Source: an uncultured bacterium
GTDB lineage: Bacteria; Bipolaricaulota; Bipolaricaulia; UBA7950; UBA9294
Length of the DNA stretch: 64,000 bases
Direction: 5' to 3'
Assembly (NCBI GenBank): GCA_903857865.1
Contig: CAIOGO010000006.1
Coordinates: forward strand, 62,001-126,000
Shown in pieces: positions 33,186 to 41,009 of the stretch. How positions within the stretch are numbered: the first letter of the stretch is position 1; each line of letters opens with the position of its first letter. The notes under the pieces are model-generated. The model saw only the letters and a list, made by a program, of their open reading frames with translations, was not told the DNA's origin and searched no databases. Both the position numbers and the translations under genes were made by a program.

Positions 33186-33980
33186 ATGAACAGGATCAAA
33201 CGCGCAACGCTGCTTCTCGGGATCCTGACGGTCTTCTTCGTATCCGCGCTCGCGCTCGCCCAGAGCGGACCGTCGCCGCTCGGCATCGTTCCGACGCCAA
33301 CGCCCAACCCGGTCTCGGTCTCGATCTGGACGGATAAGACGGCCTACGCGATCGGCGAGAACGTAACGATCACGTACACGGTCAGCCAGGCGGCGTACAT
33401 CTACATTCTCGATTTCCAGCCGGACGGCATCGTGCGGCAGGTCTTCCCGAACCAATACTCGACGTCGTCGAACTACGTCAGCGCGGGCACTCACACGCTC
33501 CCCGACGGGATGTACAAGTTCACGGTCTACCCGCCGACGGGCACGGAACAGCTGCAGATCATCGCGAGCGGAGTGCCCCTGAACCTGGCGCCGACGTCGT
33601 ACAGCGAGCCATTCCCGATGGTTGGATCCAGCCCGAGCGCCGCGGCCATGAGCGTGCAGGCACAGATCAAGGGCATCACTCCCGAGCCGCAGTGGGCCAC
33701 GGCGTGGACGTCGTTCGTCATCCTCACGTCGTACGGGTACACGCCGTACACGCCACCCACTCCGTACACTCCATACACGCCCTACACGCCGCCGACTCCC
33801 CCCTCACCACCGAGCGGGTACTACTTCTACCCGCCGTTCCCCGGCTCCCCCGGCGGAACATGGTATTGGCAGGACGGCGCGTGGCATTACGGGCTGCCGG
33901 CGAGCGGGATGTACTGGTACTTCGGCCCGGACATGATGTGGCACTTCCGCATCACGATTCACTTCGGAATCGGAGGCTAG
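33186..33980 (+). CDS. Secreted DUF4384 protein with Tyr-Pro-Thr repeats
   Basis: The 264-residue protein has a signal peptide (ATLLLGILTVFFVSALALA) and then a DUF4384 domain (about 40-165: VSIWTDKTAYAIGENVTITY, YIYILDFQPDGIVRQVFPN, LPDGMYKF). DUF4384 domains are exported modules often found with caspase-like or Ser/Thr kinase proteins. A linker built from YTPYTPP-like units (about 180-205) is followed by a Tyr/Trp/Gly-rich tail (GTWYWQDGAWHYG). The aromatic tail may bind cell-wall or glycan. ATG 33186 is chosen because GAGGTGAT precedes it; a GTG lies three codons earlier. Confidence 0.72.
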   Translation: MNRIKRATLLLGILTVFFVSALALAQSGPSPLGIVPTPTPNPVSVSIWTDKTAYAIGENVTITYTVSQAAYIYILDFQPDGIVRQVFPNQYSTSSNYVSAGTHTLPDGMYKFTVYPPTGTEQLQIIASGVPLNLAPTSYSEPFPMVGSSPSAAAMSVQAQIKGITPEPQWATAWTSFVILTSYGYTPYTPPTPYTPYTPYTPPTPPSPPSGYYFYPPFPGSPGGTWYWQDGAWHYGLPASGMYWYFGPDMMWHFRITIHFGIGG

Positions 33981-34037
33981 AGACAAGAAACTGGTGGGGC
34001 CGTTGTACCTCCTCGGGACTCGGCCTCGCAGGAGGGT

Positions 34038-34065
34038 CCTGGCTGCGGCCAGGGCTTTCCTTTGG
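34038..34065 (+). terminator. Terminator after the DUF4384 gene
   Basis: CCTGGC pairs with GCCAGG around TGCG, followed by GCTTTCCTTT. A second stem-rich stretch follows up to about 34130. Apart from the TAGAAT box at 34197-34202 I see nothing else in the 245-base gap. Confidence 0.6.
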
Positions 34066-34196
34066 GTCCAAGGGCCCAGCTCTAGCTGGCTCGCCGGCAA
34101 CGGTTGAGCCAACCGCTGGGCCCCCTTCTTCTTGACCTGAGGCTCGATGTCTGCCGGACCTCACATCTCATCTCGTCCATCCCGCACCGCTAGCGG

Positions 34197-34202
34197 TAGA
34201 AT
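34197..34202 (+). promoter_or_regulatory. Candidate -10 box for the YcaQ-type glycosylase gene
   Basis: TAGAAT lies 23 bases before the ATG at 34226, with GAGGAGG between. The -35 is not obvious. Confidence 0.35.
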
Positions 34203-34225
34203 CGCCTCCAGCGCGAGGAGGCGTC

Positions 34226-35491
34226 ATGCTGGAGTGGAGCCCGGAGCAAGCTCGGCGATACCACCTCTTCGCCGCGGGCCTCACGGGAAGGCCGTATCCC
34301 GCAGGTGACGCGGGCATCCGACGCGCGTTCGCCGATCTTGGATCGCTGCAACTCGACCCGCTGCCCGTGCTTGGAAGAAACCACGACCTCGTGATCCAGG
34401 CCCGCGTCGACGGCACGCACCCGGACGAGACGCTTGACCTCATCCATCGCGAGCGGCTCGGGTTCGAGTACTGGAACAAGGCGCTGTGCATCGTCGCACT
34501 GGAGCACTATCCGCTACTGCGCCGCCTCATGGAGCACGGCGGCGACGCGTACACGTCGAGGCGCGCCGCCCCGCTTGAGCGCGACGAGCCCGGCACCGTT
34601 GACGATGTGTACGCCGCTGTGCGGCGGCACGGCCCTCTGTCGAGCCGCGAACTTCGGACGCTCGACATCGCGCAGGGCGAGCGCCGAGGCTGGAAGTCGA
34701 CGCGCGCCGCGAACCTCGCCCTAGAGCTCCTCTGGAACGACGGCCGGCTTGCGGTGTCGCATCGTGTCAACTACCGACGCTACTTCGACCTCGCCGAGCG
34801 CGTCATCCCGGCCGCCGTGCGGCGTCGCAGCGTGCGCCCCGAGAACTTCTGGCCCGGCCTCCTGAAAGAGAGAGTCCGCATGGTTGGGCTCCTGCCAGCC
34901 TCGGGCGACGCGGAAGCCTGGATGTTCCTGCAACAAGCGAGGAAGGATGGCACGCTCGCCGAGCTGCTTCGCCGCGGCGACGTGGTCGAAGTGAGGGTCA
35001 CGGGGATCAAGACTCCGTTCCTCGCCCTCGGCGACGCGCCGGATCGCCTTGCCGAAGCGGAGCGGGCGGAGCCGGACTCGAGAGTCGCCCGCTTCCTCGC
35101 GCCGCTCGATCCTTTCCTCTGGGCGCGAACGGCCGTCGAGCGACTGTGGTCGTTCCGCTACACGTGGGAGGTCTACAAACCTACGGAGAAGCGGGAATTC
35201 GGCTACTACGTCCTTCCGGTCCTCGTCGGCGACCGCCTCGTGGGACGGTTCGACGGCGCCGTCGACCGAGCCAATGGGCTCCTGAGGGTACACGCCTATC
35301 ACACCGAACCCGGCGCACGCGGCCTCGACGACCCGGCCGTCTACGGGGGGTTCCAGCGATTCCTCGGGTATTTGAACGCGGACACTGCCGTGCTGCCGAA
35401 CGGCGAGACGTGGACGCGCACGCCTGTCGAGCGCCCTAGCGGAGCGACTTCTCGTAGATCCGCCACGTCTTGTGGTGCACGCCGCCCATGA
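34226..35491 (+). CDS. YcaQ/AlkX-type winged-helix DNA glycosylase
   Basis: The 421-residue protein belongs to the HTH_42 (YcaQ/AlkZ) family, which removes bulky alkyl lesions and unhooks interstrand crosslinks. It has the N-terminal block LGSLQLDPLPVLGRNHDLV. Here Q42-L43-D44 is the catalytic Q-x-D signature of the YcaQ branch, as opposed to Q-x-Q in AlkZ. The C-terminal part has LDPFLWAR, then LWSFRYTWEVYKP and YYVLPVLVGDRLVGRFD, all family landmarks. GAGGAGG precedes the ATG. The last 55 bases overlap the convergent acyltransferase-like gene; the final 20 residues are Ser/Arg-rich and poorly conserved in style. Confidence 0.85.
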   Translation: MLEWSPEQARRYHLFAAGLTGRPYPAGDAGIRRAFADLGSLQLDPLPVLGRNHDLVIQARVDGTHPDETLDLIHRERLGFEYWNKALCIVALEHYPLLRRLMEHGGDAYTSRRAAPLERDEPGTVDDVYAAVRRHGPLSSRELRTLDIAQGERRGWKSTRAANLALELLWNDGRLAVSHRVNYRRYFDLAERVIPAAVRRRSVRPENFWPGLLKERVRMVGLLPASGDAEAWMFLQQARKDGTLAELLRRGDVVEVRVTGIKTPFLALGDAPDRLAEAERAEPDSRVARFLAPLDPFLWARTAVERLWSFRYTWEVYKPTEKREFGYYVLPVLVGDRLVGRFDGAVDRANGLLRVHAYHTEPGARGLDDPAVYGGFQRFLGYLNADTAVLPNGETWTRTPVERPSGATSRRSATSCGARRP

Positions 35492-36596
35492 AGCTCGACG
35501 CGCGCAGGATGAGGTCGTTGCCCTCGAGTAGGAGGGACGGCTCGCACGTCTTGTACCCGCGGCGCAACGCGTAGTCGAGCACCTCCGAGTAGAGGACGGC
35601 GTCGATCCCGAGCTTGCGAAAGCGAGGCAAGACCCCGAAGAACATCAGGCGCATGTCGGGAATCCGGCGGCGTGTCCGCAGTAGGCGGAGCGCGCGGACG
35701 AGATCGGTGTCTTGCAGCTTGTTCCAGCGCGGCCGGAACGCGACGTTCGGATCCGGGAGCGCGCCGAGGACGGCGGCCAATTCGCCGTCCACGTAGGCGA
35801 ATCGCATCAGACCGGGGTCCGCCACCAGCTTGAGGGTCGACGCCACCGCCGCGCCCTCGGCCTCGGTCAAGGGGAGGAATCCCCAGTTGGCGGCCCACGC
35901 TTCGTTGTAGATCCGGACGATCAGATCCACCTCTTGCTTGACCTTGCCCATGTCGATCGGCCGCGTCTCGATCGAGCGGCGCCGGAGTACGGCGTCCGCA
36001 AGTGGACCCAGACGCTCGGATGGGCCGTCGGAGATCTGGATCAGGTAGGCGTGATAGTCCATGGCCTTCACGAATCCACACGCTTCGATGTACTCGCCGT
36101 AGTACGGAGGGTTGTGCGTAAGCTCCACGGTCGGCGGGTAGGCGAACCCCTCGATGAGGACGCCCTGATTCGCCTCGTGCGTGGCGTTCGAGTACCCGCC
36201 GGGTCCCCTCAGGCACTCCATGCCGCGTTCCTTCACCCAAGCGGACGCGCAGTCGAGCAGCTCCTTGGCCACATCGGGGCGCGGCCCGACGTCAAAGAAC
36301 CCGAAGAACCCGGTCTTCGTCCCGTAGAACTCGTTGAACCGACGGTTCACGGCCGCCGAGACTCGACCGAGAAGATTCTCGCCGTCGCGCGCGATGAAGT
36401 GCGTCACCTCCGCGTCGTGATGGTAGGGATGGGCGCGGGTGAGCAGCCCCGTGATCCCGAGGAGACGGCTCCCGAGAAGCTCAGCCCGCAGCGGCGGAGT
36501 CCAACACGGGTCGCCGCGAAAAAGCTTCCAGGGAACTTCGACAAACTCCTCGAGCCCTCGCTCGCCCAGCTCGACCTGTTGAATCTGGAATCCCAT
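35436..36596 (-). CDS. GNAT-fold (YghO-like) N-acyltransferase family protein
   Basis: The 386-residue protein resembles the YghO-like family of proteins with a duplicated GNAT fold. Recognisable pieces are WTPPLRAE near the start, RVSAAVNRRFNEFYG and FFGFFDV in the first half, and LMFFGVLPRFRKLGIDAVLY in the second, where an acetyl-CoA loop would lie. No biochemical function is established for the family to my knowledge. GGCAGAC lies before the ATG and the ribosome site is weak. It converges on the YcaQ gene with a 56-base overlap at the 3' end. Confidence 0.65.
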   Translation of the reverse strand: MGFQIQQVELGERGLEEFVEVPWKLFRGDPCWTPPLRAELLGSRLLGITGLLTRAHPYHHDAEVTHFIARDGENLLGRVSAAVNRRFNEFYGTKTGFFGFFDVGPRPDVAKELLDCASAWVKERGMECLRGPGGYSNATHEANQGVLIEGFAYPPTVELTHNPPYYGEYIEACGFVKAMDYHAYLIQISDGPSERLGPLADAVLRRRSIETRPIDMGKVKQEVDLIVRIYNEAWAANWGFLPLTEAEGAAVASTLKLVADPGLMRFAYVDGELAAVLGALPDPNVAFRPRWNKLQDTDLVRALRLLRTRRRIPDMRLMFFGVLPRFRKLGIDAVLYSEVLDYALRRGYKTCEPSLLLEGNDLILRASSFMGGVHHKTWRIYEKSLR

Positions 36597-36707
36597 GTCT
36601 GCCTTTCACACTCCCCTGATCCATCCATTATGCCGCGCCCGACTTCCCGTGACACATCGCGAGAGCGGACTTGCGCGCACCGATGCCAAGGGGTATTCGT
36701 TGTCTGT

Positions 36708-37502
36708 ATGTCGGACACGGGTGCGCACGACGAGATGAAGCTCTTCCGTTTCCTCCAGGCGCAGGCCGGTGTTTCGCGCCGGAAGGCCTTGGACCTCGTC
36801 CTCGCAGGCGAGGTCACCGTGAACGGCGAGCCGGTCTTGGATCCGTTCCTCCTCCTCGCGCGCGGTGCGGTTCTCCGCCTCGCGCTGCGCGGTCACCCTC
36901 TCTCCATCGAGCCGCGCGAGGCGCGCGTCTATCGACTCTACAAGCCGGCCGGCATGCTCTGCAGCCATGACGATCCGTTCTCCGGCAACACCGTGGGGCG
37001 CCTGCTCCGCGCGGACGGATTCCTCGGCTACACGTGGGTCGGACGCCTCGACCAGGACGCGGAGGGTCTGCTCCTCGTCTCGAACGACGGAGACGTGATC
37101 CAAGCATTCACGCATCCGCGGTACGAGGTGCGCAAGGTCTACCGGGTGTGGCTTGCCGAGTCACCTCCGGAGCGAGAGCTCCATCGGGCCCTGCGCTCGA
37201 TGGAGCGCGGCGTCGAGGACGAGGGCGAAGTGTTGCGCATCCTCGAGGGGCGAATCGAGGGGCACCCGCGGCACGCGGTGATCACCCTGGCGGAGGGGAG
37301 GAAGCACGAGATCAAGCGTCTGTTCGCCCGGTTCGGCTACTCCGTGACCCGCTTGCTGCGCGTCGCCGTGGGGCCTGTCCAGCTTAGCGACCTTGTCCCA
37401 GGCGCGTGGGATCGTCTGTCGCTCCCCGAAGAGGCGTCCCTCGTCGACCTGGCGCGGACGCTTCTCGCTCAGGCTGGAGAAACGCCAGACAGGGACCTAT
37501 AA
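36708..37502 (+). CDS. RsuA/RluB-family pseudouridine synthase
   Basis: The 264-residue enzyme isomerises a specific uridine in 16S or 23S rRNA. An S4 RNA-binding domain (FLQAQAGVSRRKALDLVLAG, residues 13-32) precedes the catalytic domain. The latter has GRLDQDAEGLLLVSNDG with the catalytic aspartate in GRLD, followed by KVYRVWL and EGRKHEIKRLF. This is the RsuA/RluB/RluE/RluF arrangement; the exact rRNA target is not predictable. The ATG at 36708 follows AAGGGG, while 36735 is an internal alternative. The stop is seven bases before nadE, and its last codons coincide with the nadE -10 box. Confidence 0.88.
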   Translation: MSDTGAHDEMKLFRFLQAQAGVSRRKALDLVLAGEVTVNGEPVLDPFLLLARGAVLRLALRGHPLSIEPREARVYRLYKPAGMLCSHDDPFSGNTVGRLLRADGFLGYTWVGRLDQDAEGLLLVSNDGDVIQAFTHPRYEVRKVYRVWLAESPPERELHRALRSMERGVEDEGEVLRILEGRIEGHPRHAVITLAEGRKHEIKRLFARFGYSVTRLLRVAVGPVQLSDLVPGAWDRLSLPEEASLVDLARTLLAQAGETPDRDL

Positions 37503-37503
37503 T
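37498..37503 (+). promoter_or_regulatory. TATAAT box seven bases before the nadE start (possible leaderless mRNA)
   Basis: TATAAT overlaps the stop of the upstream gene and lies six bases before the nadE ATG, with no ribosome site between. This spacing would place transcription start at or next to the A of ATG. Confidence 0.45.
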
Positions 37504-37509
37504 CGGCTT

Positions 37510-39132
37510 ATGCGGGTCGGCATCGGGCAGATGAACGCGCACGTCGGCGCGATCGAGCGAAACGCGCAGGCCGTCATGACCCTGATCGACGAGGCGAAGG
37601 CGGCCGGGTGCGACGTCGTGGCGTTCCCCGAGCTCGCCATCCCCGGATACATTCCTCTCGACCTCCTGTGGCGTCCGGGCTTCGTGTCCGCCTGCGAAGA
37701 GGCCGTGGCGTCGCTTCGCGACCGCGGCGGCCCGATGACGGTCATCGTCGGATCGGTCGCCGCGGAACCGACGAGGAGTGCCGCCAACCGAAGCGATCCT
37801 TCGTCGACGTGCGACGGAGCGGGCACCGACATCGCCAACGTCGCGCACCTCCTCGCGGGCGGCCGAGAGATCGCGCGCGTCGCCAAGATGCACCTGCCGA
37901 CATTCGACGTCTACAGCGAGAAGCGCTATTTCACGCCGGGCGAAGGGGTCGAGACGCACGATGTCGCGGGGACGAGAATCGGCGTCAACCTCTGCGAAGA
38001 CCTCTGGATCGACGAGGGCCCGACAGACCTCCAGGCAAGCCTCGGCGCGAAGCTCATTTTCAACCTCTCGGCATCCCCGTTCTTCATGGGCAAGCTTGGC
38101 ATCCGTCGCCGGCTCGCCCGCCGGCGCGCCCAGGAGAACGGCGTGGCCATCGTCTACGTCAATCTCGTCGGCGGCCAGGACGACATCGTCTTCGACGGCG
38201 GCAGCTTCGTCACCAACGAAGAAGGGGACGTCGTCTTTGCGGCTCCCCGATTCGAGGAAGGGCTCTATGTGGTCGACCTCCCCCACGGCGCCATCCGCGT
38301 TCCGCTCGACGATCCGACGCTAGAGACTCGGTCCGCCATCGTCCTCGGAATCCGCGACTACGTCCGTAAGAATGGCTTCGGAGGATGCCTACTCGGGCTT
38401 TCCGGAGGCATCGACTCCGCCGTCGTCGCCGCTCTCGCCGCCGAGGCCGTGGGCGCTGAGAACGTGGTGTCGATCTACATGCCAAGCGTCTTCTCCGCCC
38501 AAGAGAGCGGGGAGGACGCGGCCGCGATCGCCTCAGCGCTGGGCATTCGTCATCTCGAGATCTCGATCGCCGAGATCCACGAGCGCTTCCGCAACGCCCT
38601 TCCCAACGCCGCGATGGGCCTCGTCGACGAGAACCTGCAGCCGCGGATTCGCGGGATCCTTCTCATGGCTCTGTCGAATCAGGAGGGAAGGCTTGTGCTG
38701 TGTCCGGCGAACAAGTCGGAAATCGCGATGGGCTACAACACGCTCTACGGAGACACGGTGGGAGCTCTAGCGCCAATAGCCGACCTCTATAAGGACGACG
38801 TCTATCGCCTCGCGGCGACGTACGGCAACGTGATCCCGCGACGCGTAGTCAAGCGGGCGCCGACGGCAGAGCTGCGTCCGAACCAGAGGGACGACGACGA
38901 CCTCCCGCCCTACGCTGACCTCGATCCCGCTCTGCGCGCCCTGATCGAAGGGAACGCCTCCCGCGACGGGCTTCTCGCCGCCGGTTTCGCGACCCCTCTG
39001 GTCGACGAGGTGCTGCACCGCTATGTCCAGCACGAGCACAAGCGCCGCCAACTGCCGCCTGGGATCAAGGTAACGCCCAAGGCGTTCGGAAGCGGGCGCC
39101 GCGTTCCGATCACGAACGCCTACCAGCGCTAA
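37510..39132 (+). CDS. nadE: Glutamine-dependent NAD+ synthetase
   Basis: The 540-residue enzyme makes NAD+ from nicotinate adenine dinucleotide, ATP and glutamine. The N-terminal nitrilase-type glutaminase domain has the Glu-Lys-Cys triad: FPELAIPGY (about 41), VAKMHLP (about 125) and NLCEDLW (about 162). The C-terminal synthetase domain has the ATP loop LSGGIDSAVVAALA near 297, CPANKSEIAMGY, and GALAPIADLYK. The length and two-domain layout match glutamine-dependent rather than ammonia-dependent NadE. ATG is preceded by a TATAAT box and no Shine-Dalgarno. A GC-rich terminator follows. Confidence 0.95.
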   Translation: MRVGIGQMNAHVGAIERNAQAVMTLIDEAKAAGCDVVAFPELAIPGYIPLDLLWRPGFVSACEEAVASLRDRGGPMTVIVGSVAAEPTRSAANRSDPSSTCDGAGTDIANVAHLLAGGREIARVAKMHLPTFDVYSEKRYFTPGEGVETHDVAGTRIGVNLCEDLWIDEGPTDLQASLGAKLIFNLSASPFFMGKLGIRRRLARRRAQENGVAIVYVNLVGGQDDIVFDGGSFVTNEEGDVVFAAPRFEEGLYVVDLPHGAIRVPLDDPTLETRSAIVLGIRDYVRKNGFGGCLLGLSGGIDSAVVAALAAEAVGAENVVSIYMPSVFSAQESGEDAAAIASALGIRHLEISIAEIHERFRNALPNAAMGLVDENLQPRIRGILLMALSNQEGRLVLCPANKSEIAMGYNTLYGDTVGALAPIADLYKDDVYRLAATYGNVIPRRVVKRAPTAELRPNQRDDDDLPPYADLDPALRALIEGNASRDGLLAAGFATPLVDEVLHRYVQHEHKRRQLPPGIKVTPKAFGSGRRVPITNAYQR

Positions 39133-39138
39133 GAGCAA

Positions 39139-39163
39139 GTGGACCCGGGATCGCCGGGTCCAC
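39139..39163. terminator. Bidirectional terminator between nadE and hsp20
   Basis: GTGGACCCGG (39139-39148) pairs with CCGGGTCCAC (39154-39163) around GATCG. Outer AGAGCA/TGCTCT can extend the stem. It lies between converging genes. Confidence 0.65.
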
Positions 39164-39187
39164 CGACTCTCTGCTCTCGTACGGTCT

Positions 39188-39682
39188 CTACTCGACTTTG
39201 ATCTCGACGGCCTTCTCGGGCTCTTTGATCGACTCGAGCAGCGGCGCGGACACCCGGAGGATGCCGTCCTCAAAGCGCGCAGCGACTTTTCCCTTGTCGA
39301 TCAGTTCCGTCGGCAGCGGGAACGACCGATGAAAGCGCCCGACCCGTCGATCGATGCGGAAGTACTGATCGCGTCCGACGTCTTCCCGACGCTTCACCTC
39401 GCCTGAGATGACGAGTTGGTCCTCCTCGATGCGCACCTCTACGTCCTCTTTGCGCGCGCCGGGCAGCTCTGTCTCGAAAACGATGTGCTTGTCCTTCTCG
39501 TACACGTCCGTACGTCCGAAACCCGCGGCGACATCGAATCCAACTCCGTCGAAGCCGCTCGACAACTCATCGATCAGGTGCGACAGACTCGACTCAAGCA
39601 GGAAGGTCCCACGCCTCGCCTCGGGGAGGCGCCTCAGGGCGCAGCCCTCGCTGCCACTTCTGTTCTGTAGTAGGACTCTCAT
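39188..39682 (-). CDS. Hsp20/alpha-crystallin small heat-shock protein
   Basis: The 164-residue chaperone binds unfolding proteins and prevents aggregation without ATP. The alpha-crystallin domain (about residues 55-150) starts GFGRTDVYEKDKHIVFETELPG and includes EVRIEEDQLVISGEVKR, FHRSFPLP and VAARFEDGILRVSAP, the A-x-x-x-n-G-v-L signature. The C-terminal tail lacks an obvious I-x-I but ends VEIKVE. AAGGAG precedes the ATG. A consensus promoter TTGACA-17-TAGACT overlaps the divergent yidD promoter. No CIRCE element was seen. Confidence 0.93.
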   Translation of the reverse strand: MRVLLQNRSGSEGCALRRLPEARRGTFLLESSLSHLIDELSSGFDGVGFDVAAGFGRTDVYEKDKHIVFETELPGARKEDVEVRIEEDQLVISGEVKRREDVGRDQYFRIDRRVGRFHRSFPLPTELIDKGKVAARFEDGILRVSAPLLESIKEPEKAVEIKVE

Positions 39683-39724
39683 GTTTCGCTCCTTGGCAGG
39701 CTCGCCATCTGTTTGCTAATTGGC

Positions 39725-39775
39725 AGTCTACTCCCCCGGGTGCCAGTTGTCAAGAGAGACGCATCCCCCTAATAT
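39725..39775. promoter_or_regulatory. Overlapping divergent promoters of hsp20 and yidD
   Basis: On the minus strand TTGACA (39753-39748) and TAGACT (39730-39725) are 17 bases apart, for hsp20. On the plus strand TTGTCA (39747-39752) and TAATAT (39770-39775) are 17 bases apart, for yidD. The two -35 boxes use nearly the same bases (TTGTCAA), so the polymerases should exclude one another. TAATAT is only six bases before the yidD ATG. Confidence 0.7.
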
Positions 39776-39781
39776 CAGACC

Positions 39782-40024
39782 ATGCTCCGCCGAGTCCTCA
39801 TCGCGCCGATTCGCGCCTACCGCCGGTTCCTGTCGCCGGTCCTGCCTCATCATTGCCGGTTCGCCCCGTCCTGTTCGCAGTACGCGATCGAGGCGGTGGA
39901 GACGCACGGCGTTCTACGCGGAGGATGGCTCGCCGTTCGTAGACTCCTCAAGTGCCAGCCGCTCCACCCGGGCGGCTATGATCCCGTGCCAGAGAGGAAG
40001 ACAAGGGGTGAGCATCACGACTGA
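39782..40024 (+). CDS. yidD: YidD-type membrane protein insertion efficiency factor
   Basis: The 80-residue protein has the YidD signature: [21 protein letters not shown] with the conserved cysteines, and [14 protein letters not shown]. YidD is a peripheral inner-membrane protein with an amphipathic N-terminal helix that helps YidC insert proteins. It usually sits in the rpmH-rnpA-yidC cluster, so its place here next to a thioredoxin-reductase-like gene is unusual. The ATG lacks a ribosome site and lies directly after the promoter (leaderless). The next gene overlaps it by 17 bases. Confidence 0.93.
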   Translation: MLRRVLIAPIRAYRRFLSPVLPHHCRFAPSCSQYAIEAVETHGVLRGGWLAVRRLLKCQPLHPGGYDPVPERKTRGEHHD

Positions 40025-40985
40025 GATCGAACATCCGGCGGACGACGACATCGTCGATGTTCTCGTAATTGGGGGAGGTCCCGCCGGGGCGACGGCCGCG
40101 CTCTACGCCGCGAGGTCCGGTCGGACGTGCCGAGTCGTCGACAAGGGTATCGCATCGGGCGCACTCGGCATGAGCCGCGAGATCGGCAATTTCCCCGGAC
40201 TCATCGATCCGGTTCCCGGCGCCCACATCGTCGCCAGCATTCGGGCTCAAGCGGAGCGGTACGGCGCCATCTTCGTCGCCGATCGTGTGACGGCCGCGAA
40301 TCTCGACGGCCCGGTGAAGACGGCGTGGGGAGCGAAATGCGCATACCAGGGACGCGCAATGATCGTCGCCACGGGATCGATGGGGCGCGCGGCGGCCCTT
40401 CCGGGCGAGGAACGACTGATCGGGCGGGGGGTGTCGTATTGCGCCACGTGCGACGGCTACTTCTTCCGCGACCAGGCGGTGGCCGTGGTGGGGGCGACGG
40501 ACGAGGCGGGCGAAGAATCGCTCCTCCTCGCGCGGCTGGCTCGTCGCGTGCATTTGCTCATGCCTGCGGAGTCGCTGCGGGCGCCGGGCGCACTGGCGGC
40601 GGAACTCGCGGCGAACCCGGTGATCGAGGTGCATCGGTCCACCCTCGTCGACGAGATCCTCGGTCAGAATCGGGTGGAAGGGCTACGCATCCGCGCCCGC
40701 GGCGCGGCCGCGTCCGTGCTCGAGGTGAGCGGGGTCTTCCTTTACCTGCAGGGCGCTCGGCCGATCGTGGACTTCCTCGGCGGCCAGGCGTCGCTGTCGG
40801 CGGAGGGATGTCTCGTCGTCGACTCCCTCTCCCACACATCTGTTCCCGGAGTGTTCGCCGCCGGCGATGTTCTGTGCAAGCACCTCAAGCAGGCCGTGAT
40901 CGCCGCCGCGGAAGGCGCCACGGCGGCCGTGGCCGCGGATCGCTTCCTGTCCGGACACGCGAAGCTTCGGCCCGACTGGTCCTAG
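40008..40985 (+). CDS. Thioredoxin reductase-like flavoprotein
   Basis: The 325-residue protein has the low-molecular-weight thioredoxin reductase layout. FAD motif [21 protein letters not shown] is near 22-42, redox-active SYCATCDG near 144-151, a degraded NAD(P) motif [13 protein letters not shown] near 160, and the C-terminal FAD motif [10 protein letters not shown]. In the NAD(P) motif, GxGxxA/G is replaced by GATDEA, which may mean altered or ferredoxin-linked reductant use as in ferredoxin-dependent reductases of anaerobes. GTG start behind GAGAGGAAG; it overlaps yidD by 17 bases and is presumably cotranscribed. Confidence 0.87.
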   Translation: MSITTEIEHPADDDIVDVLVIGGGPAGATAALYAARSGRTCRVVDKGIASGALGMSREIGNFPGLIDPVPGAHIVASIRAQAERYGAIFVADRVTAANLDGPVKTAWGAKCAYQGRAMIVATGSMGRAAALPGEERLIGRGVSYCATCDGYFFRDQAVAVVGATDEAGEESLLLARLARRVHLLMPAESLRAPGALAAELAANPVIEVHRSTLVDEILGQNRVEGLRIRARGAAASVLEVSGVFLYLQGARPIVDFLGGQASLSAEGCLVVDSLSHTSVPGVFAAGDVLCKHLKQAVIAAAEGATAAVAADRFLSGHAKLRPDWS

Positions 40986-41009
40986 GCCACGCCACAGGCG
41001 GCGGCCCGC

